Assembly (NCBI GenBank): GCA_031267575.1
Contig: JAIRYN010000021.1
Coordinates: forward strand, 1 to 34,836
Reading direction: 5' to 3'
Length of the DNA stretch: 34,836 bases
Origin: Synergistaceae bacterium
Lineage (GTDB): Bacteria; Synergistota; Synergistia; Synergistales; Aminobacteriaceae
Made by a program: the position numbers and the translations under genes. Below, piece after piece: positions 24,461-32,268 of the stretch (within the stretch, counting starts at the first letter, position 1; every line of letters begins with the position of its first letter). Under the pieces are notes generated by a model. The model searched no databases. It was not told the DNA's origin and saw nothing but the letters and a program-made list of their open reading frames with translations.

Positions 24461-25327
24461 ATGCCCTCTTCCGATAAAGACGAAGCCCTGAGGGAACTGG
24501 GGAGCATGGCCAGGGGCCGGCGCGAAGACGTGTCGGTCTCTCTGGAGGAAATTTTCGAGAGAACAAGAGTGCGCGTGGAGTTTCTTCGAGGCATAGAGGA
24601 AGGAAACTATCAAGGATTTCCCGATCTCGTGTACACCAAGGGTTTTGTTCGCACGTATCTGGGCGTGATCGGCGCGGAGGATATGAAAGACGAGTTCATG
24701 TCATGGCTGAACAAGGAAAACGTGTCCCAAATACGGGAGCTTCCGCCTCGAAATGTCCTGGGTAACGGTACGTTGCCGACGAAAGGCTTCAAACCGGCTT
24801 CTCATTTTTGGTTGTTCGTAGTTTTGATCTTGATCTTGATAGGATCGGGGGGATATGTGTGGTATTCTTGGGCAAGCGGACTCATTTCCGACCCTTTCCC
24901 CCCAGCGATTGATGCGCGGAGAATTTCCAGTGAGGTTGTTTCCGACGAAGTGAAATCCGACGACGTCTCCGTGTCTCTGCTGAGTAACGCTGCAGGCTCC
25001 GCGAATTATCCCATGGAGATCCTGCCGCCGGCATCCCGAAGTATTGCCCCGAACCCTGAGCCCATGAAACCTCACCTCCTTATTAGGGCCAGAATGGACG
25101 TCTGGATGAAGGTGACGATTGCTGGAAAAGTGCTCTATAGCAACACTTTAAAGGCCGGATCTCAGGTATCCTGGGATTTGCCGTCGAGGGCCCAGGTGAC
25201 TTACGGGCGTCCTCACGGAGCGGAAGTTGTGCTGAATGGCAAAGAACTGGGAATTCCCAATCCGAGAGCGTCGAAAACGGAGACCTATTTTTACGAGCCA
25301 GATGGAACTTATCGCCAGGCACAATGA
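24461..25327 (+). CDS. RodZ-like helix-turn-helix membrane protein
   Basis: Seen: 288 residues from ATG 24461, eight bases after AAAGGAGG; an upstream TTG in frame is less well placed. The N-terminal HTH_25-type domain (SLEEIFERTRVRVEFLRGIEEGNYQGFPDLVYTKGFVRTYL) is followed by a transmembrane helix (about 109-133, FWLFVVLILILIGSGGYVWYSW), a variable periplasmic linker and a C-terminal DUF4115-like beta domain (LLIRARMDVWMKVTIAGKVLYS..., GAEVVLNGKELG). Known: RodZ links MreB to the elongation machinery. This order ahead of rimO and pgpA is seen in other bacteria. It ends in ATGA overlapping rimO. Confidence 0.82.
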   Translation: MPSSDKDEALRELGSMARGRREDVSVSLEEIFERTRVRVEFLRGIEEGNYQGFPDLVYTKGFVRTYLGVIGAEDMKDEFMSWLNKENVSQIRELPPRNVLGNGTLPTKGFKPASHFWLFVVLILILIGSGGYVWYSWASGLISDPFPPAIDARRISSEVVSDEVKSDDVSVSLLSNAAGSANYPMEILPPASRSIAPNPEPMKPHLLIRARMDVWMKVTIAGKVLYSNTLKAGSQVSWDLPSRAQVTYGRPHGAEVVLNGKELGIPNPRASKTETYFYEPDGTYRQAQ

Positions 25328-25364
25328 GGTCTACAATGAGGTCTACGGTGAGGTCTACGGTGAA
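25321..25364 (+). repeat. 12-bp unit repeated about four times at the rimO start
   Basis: Units of the type ACAATGAGGTCT / ACGGTGAGGTCT create four consecutive in-frame candidate starts (ATG 25324, ATG 25336, GTG 25348, GTG 25360) and give the N-terminus MRSTMRSTVRSTVN. Confidence 0.93.
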
Positions 25365-26706
25365 CGTATTTTTCATGAGCATGGGTTGCGCCAAAAACAG
25401 TGTGGATAGTGAGCGTCTGGCGGGTCTGCTTTCCGCCGCGGGAAATAAGATCGTCAGCAACGCGAGTGAGGCGCAGGTGGGCCTGATCAATACGTGCGCT
25501 TTTATTCAGGAGGCCGTCAAAGAGAACATCGACGCGATTTTAGATTTGGAAGATCTGAAGAAACAGGGCAAGCTCGAAAAAATCATCGTGGCGGGCTGCA
25601 TCGTTAATCGTTACGAGGCCGAGCTGCGCAAAGAATTGCCCTTGGTTGACTTTTGGGCGGGGACCGAGGACTGGGATAAAATTGTGGATTTTCTGGGGCG
25701 TGAAAAAGGGTCTTCCAACTGCCTCCCTGGACCTTCTCGGGGTCTGTTAGCGGAGACCCGTCCCTGGTCCCGCTATCTGAAGGTCGGTGAAGGGTGTGAC
25801 ACCTATTGCTCCTACTGCACGATCCCTTTGATTCGCGGACGGTTGCGCAGCGTTCCTATCCTCCGCTTGGTGGAGGAGGCGAAGGAGCTTGTCGCGTCAG
25901 GAGCAAAAGAGTTGTGCCTGGTGGGACAGGATCTTACGGCCTATGGGAGAGACCTTTACGGAGAGCCTTCCATTCAGAAACTCCTAGAAGCCCTGGAGAA
26001 TGCCTTACCGTCCGAGATGTGGATACGTCTTCTCTATCTGCATCCTGATCGGATCACCCGCGATTTTTTGGATTTCCTCTCAGACTCCGATAAAGTGCTG
26101 CCTTACTTGGATATTCCAATCCAACACATCGACAGTTCGATTCTTGCCGCTATGAATCGTTCGCCCGACGTTGCCCACATTCGAAATGTATTCCAGAGCG
26201 CGCGTAGGCGAAATCCTCTTTTCACCTTGAGAACGACGATCATGGTAGGATTTCCCGGCGAAACGGAGGCGCAGTTCGAGCGAGTCCTCGAATTTCTGGA
26301 AGAGGCAGAGATCGACAGAGTGGGGGCGTTCATGTACTCCCCGGAGGAGGGGACAAAGGCCGCGCTCATGGCTGGACAGGTTCCAGACGAGGTCAAAGAG
26401 GAGCGGTACAGCCGGTTGATGGGGGCACAGTCTCAAATTGCTCAAGAACGTGGTGAACTCTTCGTCGGAAAGACTCTACGTGTCCTGGTCGAGGAGACCG
26501 ACCAGGGAAACGCTTCGGCTTATGGCCGTTCTTACCGTGACGCTCCGGAGGTGGATGGCGTGGTCTTTCTGGAAAATGGAGGGTCTCTCGTTCCTGGTTC
26601 TTGGGTGGACGCGAGTATTCAGGCTGCCATGGGACACGATCTTTTTGCCTTTTTGCCCAACCAATCGCCGGCTCCTTTAGGTCACCCTTTTCTAGGATTG
26701 TCATAA
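25324..26706 (+). CDS. rimO: Ribosomal protein S12 methylthiotransferase RimO
   Basis: A radical SAM enzyme that adds a methylthio group to Asp88 of ribosomal protein S12 (E. coli numbering). Seen: up to 460 residues. The N-terminal UPF0004 domain has its three cluster cysteines (MGCAKNSVDSE, INTCAFI, AGCIVNRY). The radical SAM motif is VGEGCDTYCSYCTIPLIRGRLRS (CX3CX2C). The YLHPDRI, YLDIPIQH and FPGETEAQF blocks follow, and a C-terminal TRAM domain (GKTLRVLVEE...). ATG 25324 overlaps the preceding stop, but the first codons are a tandem repeat with four possible starts. By comparison with the family, whose N-terminus normally begins a few residues before the VFFMSMGCAKN-like block, GTG 25360 may suffice. 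Confidence 0.93.
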   Translation: MRSTMRSTVRSTVNVFFMSMGCAKNSVDSERLAGLLSAAGNKIVSNASEAQVGLINTCAFIQEAVKENIDAILDLEDLKKQGKLEKIIVAGCIVNRYEAELRKELPLVDFWAGTEDWDKIVDFLGREKGSSNCLPGPSRGLLAETRPWSRYLKVGEGCDTYCSYCTIPLIRGRLRSVPILRLVEEAKELVASGAKELCLVGQDLTAYGRDLYGEPSIQKLLEALENALPSEMWIRLLYLHPDRITRDFLDFLSDSDKVLPYLDIPIQHIDSSILAAMNRSPDVAHIRNVFQSARRRNPLFTLRTTIMVGFPGETEAQFERVLEFLEEAEIDRVGAFMYSPEEGTKAALMAGQVPDEVKEERYSRLMGAQSQIAQERGELFVGKTLRVLVEETDQGNASAYGRSYRDAPEVDGVVFLENGGSLVPGSWVDASIQAAMGHDLFAFLPNQSPAPLGHPFLGLS

Positions 26707-27137
26707 TGACAACCTCGCGATTTTCCGCCGCTGTGGCGACCGTGGGCGGGGTGGGATATCTGACGAAAATGCCTGGCACAATGGGGTCCGCCGTGGCTTG
26801 CGCGCTTTATTTACTTTTTCCCATCCCGTGGTGGGGGATTCTCATAGTCGCGCTTCTGGGAGTTTTTTGCTCCGACGTTTACTCCAAGGCAAATGAGGTG
26901 TTGGATCCGGGCGAGGTTGTGATCGATGAGGTAGTGGGCATGTGGATCTCCCTGGCGGGGTTACCTCCAGGGTGCGCGTTGGCGGCGTTCCTGCTCTTTC
27001 GCATTGTGGACATCGTCAAACCCGGCCCCGTCGGCAAAGTGGAGAAATTGCCGGGAGGGTGGGGTATTATGGCCGACGATGTGGTGGGGGGAATCCTGAC
27101 CAACTCGATTTTACGAATCATCCTCCGAATGTTCTAG
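26706..27137 (+). CDS. pgpA: Phosphatidylglycerophosphatase A
   Basis: Dephosphorylates phosphatidylglycerophosphate to phosphatidylglycerol in the inner membrane. Seen: 143 residues from ATG 26706, overlapping the rimO stop as TAATG. The family blocks are clear: GGVGYLTKMPGTMGS, DPGEVVIDEVVGMW, LFRIVDIVKPGPVGKVEKLPGGWGIMADDVVGG. Several membrane spans lie between them. Last gene of the rsmB operon. It converges on the small - strand genes with only 25 bp between. Confidence 0.93.
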   Translation: MTTSRFSAAVATVGGVGYLTKMPGTMGSAVACALYLLFPIPWWGILIVALLGVFCSDVYSKANEVLDPGEVVIDEVVGMWISLAGLPPGCALAAFLLFRIVDIVKPGPVGKVEKLPGGWGIMADDVVGGILTNSILRIILRMF

Positions 27138-27162
27138 AACGGAGGAGACGAAGAAAACGTCT

Positions 27163-27360
27163 TCATTTGGGTCGTTTCCACATCTTCCACACGATAAACA
27201 TGCTCATTGTTATCGCGATGTAAAATCCGACGCTGCTCCCATAAATGGCGTAAAGCACGCCTTCCTCACTCCAAGGCATCCGTAGGCCCGTCACGACAAT
27301 GCACACGAACGAGAATAGCAGCGATAGCGCGGTGATAATGTACTTGAGCTCTTTTTGCAT
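27163..27360 (-). CDS. Small two-span membrane protein of unknown function
   Basis: Not recognised. Seen: 65 residues from ATG 27360, six bases after GAGGAG. Longer in-frame starts reach back into the repeat array (27385-27420) and lack a ribosome site. Two hydrophobic segments (ITALSLLFSFVCIVVTG; YAIYGSSVGFYIAITMSMFIVW) are joined by a short acidic loop, with a basic tail KMWKRPK that should face the cytoplasm. It lies behind the cold-shock gene and its terminator on the same strand. Confidence 0.6.
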   Translation of the reverse strand: MQKELKYIITALSLLFSFVCIVVTGLRMPWSEEGVLYAIYGSSVGFYIAITMSMFIVWKMWKRPK

Positions 27361-27384
27361 GAGCTTCTCCTCAATATCCATAAT

Positions 27385-27442
27385 CAACAAAAATAAACAA
27401 AAATAAACAAAAATAAACAAGGCCTCCTAAGGAGGAGGCCTT
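27385..27442 (-). terminator. Terminator of the cold-shock gene plus 10-bp repeat array
   Basis: On the - strand AAGGCCTCC (27442-27434), loop of six, GGAGGCCTT (27427-27419), then T-rich TTGTTTATTTT units. The T-rich side is itself a 10-bp unit (AAATAAACAA on +) repeated about three and a half times (27385-27420). The repeat has therefore extended the U-tract region. Confidence 0.85.
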
Positions 27443-27466
27443 TGAAGTTTTGTGTTGTTTGAAAAA

Positions 27467-27667
27467 TTAGAGCCTGGAGACGTCGGCTGCCTGTGGTCCT
27501 TTTTCGCCGTTCACAATTTCGAACGCTACCTTTTGCCCTTCGGCAAGGGTTTTGAATCCATCACCCTTAATCGCGCTATAATGCACAAAAACATCCTTTC
27601 CTTCGTCAGCAGTGATAAACCCATACCCCTTACTTTCGTTGAACCACTTCACGGTGCCCTGAGCCAT
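27467..27667 (-). CDS. Cold-shock protein, CspA family
   Basis: Seen: 66 residues, the standard size, from ATG 27667 behind AGGAGG (27677-27682). The OB-fold RNA-binding motifs are intact: RNP1 KGYGFI and RNP2 VFVHY, starting [16 protein letters not shown] and ending [10 protein letters not shown]. It binds single-stranded RNA and DNA as a chaperone. It has its own promoter (27725-27753) and terminator. The leader is about 50 nt, much shorter than the temperature-sensing leader of E. coli cspA, so no thermosensor is claimed. Confidence 0.95.
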   Translation of the reverse strand: MAQGTVKWFNESKGYGFITADEGKDVFVHYSAIKGDGFKTLAEGQKVAFEIVNGEKGPQAADVSRL

Positions 27668-27724
27668 TCAAAAAAGCCTCCTAAAACTAATCAAAATTAC
27701 CGACCACAATGGCGGCGTGTATAA

Positions 27725-27753
27725 AGGATACAATCTCAAGATCAATATGTCAA
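27725..27753 (-). promoter_or_regulatory. Sigma-70-type promoter of the cold-shock gene
   Basis: On the - strand TTGACA (27753-27748), a 17-bp spacer and TATCCT (27730-27725). Transcription would start near 27718, about 50 nt before the start codon. Confidence 0.75.
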
Positions 27754-28117
27754 GGTACCTAATGCAAATTACGTGAAGTTTCCAGATGTTTTTTAGAATT
27801 TCCTTGAAAACCTTCCCGAAAAGCCGTGGAATCCTGGAGATTCTTTCACGAGAATCAGCCTGGCGACTTAGATCCTCAAAACTTGGCAAATAACGCGTCG
27901 ATGTGTTTTAATCATTCATGGAGATTCATGGAAGATGGGAATTCATGGAAGTAAGAATGGGAATGGGAATGGGAATAAGAATGGAAAAGAAAATGGAAGT
28001 GAAAAGAAAATGGAAGCGAAAAATGGAAGTAGGATTTTTTCATGGAAGTAGGATTTTTTCATGAGACTCGATTGAATTGGATTGGATTAAATTGGAGTTG
28101 GATTGGAGTGGAGTTTT
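27754..28117. other. Gap with purine-rich tandem repeats
   Basis: No supported gene. From about 27910 to 28110 the sequence is a nearly continuous set of degenerate short repeats: ATTCATGGA-type units, GGAATG hexamers (about 27957-27975), GAAAAGAAAATGGAAG units, a doublet of GGAAGTAGGATTTTTTCAT (about 28025-28062), and TTGGATTGGA-type units running into the start of the chromate transporter gene. A 73-residue frame on the - strand (27668-27889) is discounted because the csp promoter lies inside it. Confidence 0.65.
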
Positions 28118-28669
28118 ATGCTCGTAAGAGTGAGAGAATTGTGGGAAATTTTTTGGGTTTTTTTCAAAATCGGCATACTGACCTTCGGTGGAGGGTACAC
28201 GATGCTTCCTCTTTTGCAAAGAGATATCGCGCAACGGCGTCAGTGGGTGACCAACGAGGAGATCATCGACTACTACGCGATAAGCCAAAGCTTGCCTGGT
28301 ATCATAGCGGCCAACACCTCCATGCTCATCGGCTACAAGAAAGGGAAAATTCCCGGCTTGACCGCCGCGGCGTTGGGCATCGCTTGCCCGTCGCTCCTCA
28401 TCATCCTGATCATCGCCATGTTCATCGCGAACTTTCTGGACCTGGAGATTGTAGCCCACGCTTTTAACGGCATCCGAGTGGCGGTCACCGTACTGATCGT
28501 CAACGCCACCATCAGCATGTGGAAGAGCAGCGTAAAAGACCTGCCTCGTCTTCTCGTTTTCGCGGCGGCGCTGCTCATGTTCGCCTTCGTCAAAATATCC
28601 CCTATTTTTCCCGTCGTAGCTGGAGCTGTAGCGGGGATCGCGCTCACAGAAAGGAAAAAAGAGAGATGA
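28118..28669 (+). CDS. Chromate-transporter-family protein, first half-size subunit
   Basis: Seen: 183 residues from ATG 28118; an in-frame TTG 28103 is possible, and both sit at the end of a GGAG-rich repeat tract. Family motifs are FKIGILTFGGGYTMLPLLQRDI, WVTNEEIIDYYAISQSLPG and AANTSMLIGYKKGKIPGL, then four to five hydrophobic segments. Known: short-chain CHR proteins occur as adjacent pairs that together equal one full-length ChrA. Substrates include chromate, but many members are uncharacterised. The stop overlaps the next start (ATGA), so the pair is co-translated. Confidence 0.85.
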   Translation: MLVRVRELWEIFWVFFKIGILTFGGGYTMLPLLQRDIAQRRQWVTNEEIIDYYAISQSLPGIIAANTSMLIGYKKGKIPGLTAAALGIACPSLLIILIIAMFIANFLDLEIVAHAFNGIRVAVTVLIVNATISMWKSSVKDLPRLLVFAAALLMFAFVKISPIFPVVAGAVAGIALTERKKER

Positions 28670-29229
28670 TTTACGTTACTCTGATCTGCGAATTTCTGAA
28701 AGTGGGGCTTTTTTCCATCGGAGGCGGTCTCGCCACCCTGCCTTTTCTTTATCAGCTCGCCGACAAGTACCCTTGGTTCACTCACGCCATGCTCACGGAC
28801 ATGATCGCCATTTCCGAGTCCACTCCCGGTCCCATCGGCCTCAATATGGCCACCTATGCCGGATACTCGGCCGGCGGCGTTTTGGGAGGAGTATTGGCAA
28901 CCCTATCTCTGCTCACTCCCTCTTTTTTCATCCTTGTGTTTATTGTGAAGATCCTGGACAAGTTCAAAGAGAACCGTTTTGTGACGTCCGCGTTTTACGG
29001 CATTAGGCCTGCTGTCACGGCCTTGATCGCCTCGGCTGCGATAGGCATCGCCAAAATCACCTTGGTCGATATCCCCGCCTTTCTCCAGACCGGCGAAGTC
29101 ACGGATATTTTGCGTTACAAGCAGTCGATCTTATTTTTCGCGATCTTTTATCTAACCAATAAATACAATAAACATCCCGTCTACTACATTGGCGGGGCGG
29201 CAATCATCGGTGCTCTTTTCAAGTTTTAG
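28666..29229 (+). CDS. Chromate-transporter-family protein, second half-size subunit
   Basis: Seen: 187 residues from ATG 28666. Motifs are FLKVGLFSIGGGLATLPFLYQLADKYPWFT, MIAISESTPGPIGLNMATYAGY and GIRPAVTALIASAAIGI. It pairs with the preceding gene. Homologous halves in such pairs are expected to insert with opposite orientation. The gene ends in a TTTTAG hexamer repeated three times (about 29223-29239) that includes its stop codon. Confidence 0.85.
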   Translation: MIYVTLICEFLKVGLFSIGGGLATLPFLYQLADKYPWFTHAMLTDMIAISESTPGPIGLNMATYAGYSAGGVLGGVLATLSLLTPSFFILVFIVKILDKFKENRFVTSAFYGIRPAVTALIASAAIGIAKITLVDIPAFLQTGEVTDILRYKQSILFFAIFYLTNKYNKHPVYYIGGAAIIGALFKF

Positions 29230-29301
29230 TTTTAGTTTTAGCGGTGAAAGCGTCGCGTCTGATACAATCATGATGTTTGATTTCAACCTTGGGAGGCATA
29301 A

Positions 29302-30192
29302 ATGGAATTTTTGACCAACGTATGGCGGAACGTGAGGTCGAGGTTTAGGCGGCCTTCAGGCAAAACGAAAGATTCATCTGAGATATTGCCTGAACAGCCG
29401 GAGACCCTGGAGAAACCAGCCCCGGCAATCCCGAAAAAGAAAAAATGGAACAAAAAACCTGCGATCACGATTGCCGCCGGAGTATTGTTACTTGCGTCAG
29501 GGGTCGTTTTGTGTTGCTGGGTGTTTTCGCGCTCGTCGACGGCTGAGCGATCAGAGAGTAAACGGGAAGGGATTCCGACTCTTTCAAATTTGGATAAAAA
29601 TCTTTTCCAGGCTGTGCGGGACGGCGATATGGACTTGGTATATCGATACCTGCGCGAGGGCGCCAACATCAACGCGGTGAACAACGTGGGGAACACACCC
29701 ATCAAAGTGGCTATCGCGCTGAACAGGGTGGACATCGCGCGAGAGTTGTGCGATGAAGGAGGCGCCAGCTCTTTCACTTCTTTTACTCAGGGGCGAAGTT
29801 CTCCTTTGATTTACGCCATCGTGCAAAACAAACCGGAAATTATACGCGAATTACTGAAGTCGATAACAGACGCCAAAAAGATCGTCAATGAAATCGACAG
29901 AAACGGACTCACTCCTCTGATGTACGCGGTTGATCGCAATTATGTGGCGGTGGCACGGGAACTGCTGAGGGCGGGAGCCGACGTGGACAAACCCAACAAA
30001 GAAGGATATACTCCTTTAATGACAGCCGTGACCGTTGGGAAAGCGGACATGGTTGCTGTGCTTTTGGATGCCGGGGCGGATACGAAAGCCATTTCCCCGG
30101 AAGGGGAGACGGCTTTGAGTATAGCTCGGAGAAGAAACAAGCAGGTCATCATCTCTCTCCTCTCTGAAGCACAACAGTCGCGACTTTTGTAA
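29302..30192 (+). CDS. Membrane-anchored ankyrin-repeat protein
   Basis: Seen: 296 residues from ATG 29302 behind GGGAGG. A basic cytoplasmic N-terminus (about 1-52, ending KKKKWNKK) leads to one membrane span (about 54-74, ITIAAGVLLLASGVVLCCWVF). Then come five or so ankyrin repeats, with AVRDGDMDLVYRYLREGANINAVNN, TPLMYAVDRNYVAVARELLRAGADVDKPN and TPLMTAVTVGKADMVAVLLDAGADTKA among the clearest. By the positive-inside rule the ankyrin part faces the periplasm. Its partner is unknown. It is a single-gene unit ended by a strong terminator. Confidence 0.85.
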   Translation: MEFLTNVWRNVRSRFRRPSGKTKDSSEILPEQPETLEKPAPAIPKKKKWNKKPAITIAAGVLLLASGVVLCCWVFSRSSTAERSESKREGIPTLSNLDKNLFQAVRDGDMDLVYRYLREGANINAVNNVGNTPIKVAIALNRVDIARELCDEGGASSFTSFTQGRSSPLIYAIVQNKPEIIRELLKSITDAKKIVNEIDRNGLTPLMYAVDRNYVAVARELLRAGADVDKPNKEGYTPLMTAVTVGKADMVAVLLDAGADTKAISPEGETALSIARRRNKQVIISLLSEAQQSRLL

Positions 30193-30230
30193 GCTCGATG
30201 AGTCCGGACGAAAGGTTTTTTGTTCTTGAG

Positions 30231-30276
30231 ATTGTCCGATGCCGCCGGAACGGCAGACATCGGGCAATGTTTTTTG
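30231..30276 (+). terminator. Rho-independent terminator after the ankyrin gene
   Basis: An 11-bp stem ATTGTCCGATG (30231-30241) with CATCGGGCAAT (30258-30268), containing one G-U pair and an inner GCCG/CGGC helix, followed by GTTTTTTG. Confidence 0.88.
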
Positions 30277-30292
30277 TTACAATATTCTCCAC

Positions 30293-30322
30293 GTGACACT
30301 TTGGGGGCGCGTTTGTTATAGA
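30293..30322 (+). promoter_or_regulatory. Possible promoter of the flavoprotein gene
   Basis: GTGACA (30293-30298), 18-bp spacer, TATAGA (30317-30322), placed between the ankyrin terminator and the next start codon. One mismatch in each box. Confidence 0.45.
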
Positions 30323-30369
30323 AAAATTATCTGTGGGGATCAGGATCAATATAAGGGGTGGGTCGAAAG

Positions 30370-31455
30370 GTGAGCGACAGAACACCGATTCTAAAGCTAG
30401 GAAAGCATCAGCCACGCTATCCTTTGATACAGGGAGGTATGGGTGTGGGAATTTCCGGTCCTAGGCTCGCCGGAAACGTCGCGCGACGTGGCGCTGTGGG
30501 GACAATTGCAAGTGTGGGGCTCAGCCATAATTCCCCCCACTTCGTTTTGGAAAAAGGAAATTATTTTAGATCTAACGAGATCGTAATAAAAGAGGTGGTG
30601 CGTCAGGCTCGGGAAATCGCCGGACCTGATGGGGTATTGGCCGTCAACTGCATGGTGGCCCTGACTGATTATGACACGGAAGTACGAGCCGCGGCCGAGG
30701 GGGGGGCGAACGTGATCATCTCTGGAGCGGGGCTTCCCTTGCGTCTGCCCGAGTATACGAAAGACTTTCCCGACGTAGCGCTGATTCCCATCGTCAGCTC
30801 CGCTAAAGCAGCCAGCCTGATTGCGCGGCGTTGGGAAAGACAGTACGGCAGGAGCCCCGACGGTTTTGTAGTGGAGGCTCCTTCCACCGCGGGAGGGCAT
30901 CTGGGCGCTATGACGATGGAGCAGGTATACGATCCCGCGCTCTCCATCGAGGTAACATTGCCGGCCACGGTACGTTTCGTGGCGGAGGAGATGAAGTCCG
31001 ACATCCCTGTCATCGCGGCGGGCGGCGTGTGGGATCGCAAGGATATGGAACGCATGTTCGAACTAGGCGCCAAAGGGGTGCAAATGGGCACTCGCTTTGC
31101 CTGCACGATAGAAGGAGATGCCTCCGACCGTTTTAAGCAGGCTTACATTGAAGCGAAAGAGGAGGACGTCGTCTTGATTCACAGCCCGGCCGGGCTTCCG
31201 GGTCGAGCCATCAAAAACCCCTTCGTCTCCCAATATTTACAAGGACAAGTCGAGAGTAACCCTTGTTTCGCCAACTGTTTGACGCACTGCCGCTATCGCA
31301 AGACTCGGGAGACCTTTTGCATCGCTTTGGCGCTGGTCGACGCTTTCAACGGCAACTGGGAAAAAGGACTGTTTTTCTGCGGCAGCAACGTGGGCAAGGT
31401 CAACAAAGTGGAAACAGTACAGGAGATTATCGAGGAGTTATTCGGAGCAAAGTAA
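30370..31455 (+). CDS. Nitronate monooxygenase / FabK-like FMN oxidoreductase
   Basis: Seen: 361 residues if GTG 30370 is used; GTG 30358 would add four, and both follow an AAGGGG-type site. TIM-barrel FMN family blocks are YPLIQGGMGVGISGPRLAGNVARRGAVGTIA, VNCMVALTDYD, GANVIISGAGLPLRLPE, EAPSTAGGHLG, VIAAGGVWDRKDMERMFELGAKGVQMGTRFACT. Known: relatives oxidise nitronates or act as enoyl-ACP reductase II (FabK). A C-terminal segment with four cysteines (NPCFANCLTHC...TFC) is seen in a subset from anaerobes and could bind a cluster (inference). It may form a unit with the downstream redox genes. Confidence 0.82.
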   Translation: MSDRTPILKLGKHQPRYPLIQGGMGVGISGPRLAGNVARRGAVGTIASVGLSHNSPHFVLEKGNYFRSNEIVIKEVVRQAREIAGPDGVLAVNCMVALTDYDTEVRAAAEGGANVIISGAGLPLRLPEYTKDFPDVALIPIVSSAKAASLIARRWERQYGRSPDGFVVEAPSTAGGHLGAMTMEQVYDPALSIEVTLPATVRFVAEEMKSDIPVIAAGGVWDRKDMERMFELGAKGVQMGTRFACTIEGDASDRFKQAYIEAKEEDVVLIHSPAGLPGRAIKNPFVSQYLQGQVESNPCFANCLTHCRYRKTRETFCIALALVDAFNGNWEKGLFFCGSNVGKVNKVETVQEIIEELFGAK

Positions 31456-31510
31456 TAAAAAAAGTAATAAAAATTGAAAGGAAACAATTAAAAATTGAAA
31501 GGAAACAATT
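31451..31510 (+). repeat. Tandem duplications in front of the TlpA-like gene
   Basis: AGTAATAAAA is doubled over the stop of the flavoprotein gene. A 19-bp A-rich unit is doubled at 31471-31489 and 31492-31510 (period 21). The second unit carries the AAGGA ribosome site used by the next gene, so the ribosome site itself has been duplicated. Confidence 0.9.
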
Positions 31511-31513
31511 GAA

Positions 31514-32014
31514 ATGAAAAAATATTTAGGGGCGGTTGTTGTCGCGGTATTTCTTCTAGCGGTGATGGGGGCCGAAGCTCAGGACGCTTTTCCCGCGTTT
31601 TCCACGAAAAGCCTGACTGGAGAGCAGGTCACCAATTCCATTTTCGCCGAAAAAAAACTCACGATGCTCAATTTTTGGGCGACTTGGTGTCCTCCATGCC
31701 TTGATGAGATGCCAGATCTAGGCCGACTGGCGCGGACCATGCCCGATGGATCGCAGTTGATCGGCGTTCTGATAGATGTAGAAGATCAGGAGTCCATCGA
31801 TGAAGCACAGGAAATTTTAAAGGAAACCAAAGCCGACTTTCTTCAGATTTTGCCTGTCGAGGAAATGAATTTCTTTTTGAGAAGCGTTACCGCGATTCCC
31901 ACAACCATTTTTGTGGACTCTCAGGGTAAGATCGTGGGTAGTCCCCTCATCGGATCCCGCTCCGAAGCGGCATATCGGGCGGCTGTCGAGGCCGCCCTCA
32001 AGTCGCTGCAGTAG
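31514..32014 (+). CDS. TlpA-like thioredoxin-fold protein, exported
   Basis: Seen: 166 residues from ATG 31514. A signal peptide (MKKYLGAVVVAVFLLAVMGAEAQ) is followed by a thioredoxin fold with the redox site FWATWCPPC (WCPPC), the insert typical of TlpA/ResA, and the cis-proline in TAIPTTIFVDSQGKIVG. It should work as a periplasmic thiol reductant. The stop lies in a 13-bp doublet (32012-32024/32025-32037). Followed by the CxxC micro-protein and NapH-like genes, a set known from clostridia. Confidence 0.88.
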   Translation: MKKYLGAVVVAVFLLAVMGAEAQDAFPAFSTKSLTGEQVTNSIFAEKKLTMLNFWATWCPPCLDEMPDLGRLARTMPDGSQLIGVLIDVEDQESIDEAQEILKETKADFLQILPVEEMNFFLRSVTAIPTTIFVDSQGKIVGSPLIGSRSEAAYRAAVEAALKSLQ

Positions 32015-32050
32015 GTCGCTATAATAGGTCGCTATAGTAGAAAACGATAC

Positions 32051-32197
32051 GTGCCAGAAAAGGTTCGCAAGATCATTCGTGCGGTGTTGTTCGTCGTAGC
32101 GGTTATATTTGTCTTCTGGGGCGTTTGCAGAGGCGAGATGAAAACCGTTTTCGTCAAGGCTGTCAATGTCTGTCTGGAGTGCGTCGGAATTGGATGA
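32051..32197 (+). CDS. CD1871A-type CxxC micro-protein
   Basis: Seen: 48 residues from GTG 32051. One membrane helix (about 11-25, AVLFVVAVIFVFWGV) is followed by CRGEMKTVFVKAVNVCLECVGIG, ending in a CLECxGIG motif. Known from memory of annotations: a family named after C. difficile CD1871A has this RGE...VF-KA--ICLECIGIG ending and sits between a TlpA-like gene and a 4Fe-4S NapH-like gene, exactly as here. The CxxC could form a disulfide or hold a cluster or metal at the membrane. No ribosome site is obvious, and the gene is short enough to be missed by ordinary length cut-offs. Confidence 0.75.
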   Translation: MPEKVRKIIRAVLFVVAVIFVFWGVCRGEMKTVFVKAVNVCLECVGIG

Positions 32198-32230
32198 CCG
32201 CTTTCGAGCCACGCCCAACGTCGGCTCTTG

Positions 32231-32258
32231 ATTGAGTTTAATTGAGTTTATTGAGTTT
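32231..32258 (+). repeat. 10-bp unit repeated three times before the iron-sulfur protein
   Basis: ATTGAGTTTA units run head to tail up to 10 bp before the start codon of the NapH-like gene. I see no Shine-Dalgarno site between the array and the ATG; the duplications may have displaced it. Confidence 0.9.
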
Positions 32259-32268
32259 TCCGATCCAA

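Noticed and set aside
27668-27724. cspA-type cold-responsive RNA thermosensor leader
   Set aside because: The predicted leader is about 50 nt, too short for the known E. coli-type structure, and no cold-box sequence is evident.
27668-27889. 73-residue ORF upstream of the cold-shock gene
   Set aside because: It overlaps the csp promoter and leader; no ribosome site and no recognisable domain.
30190-30216. Hammerhead-ribozyme-like core (GATGAGTCCGGACGAAA) after the ankyrin gene
   Set aside because: The GATGA and GAAA boxes and a GTCC/GGAC stem are there, but the two bases before GATGA are T and C where the essential C and U are required, stem II has no room for a loop, and I find no flanking stems I and III.
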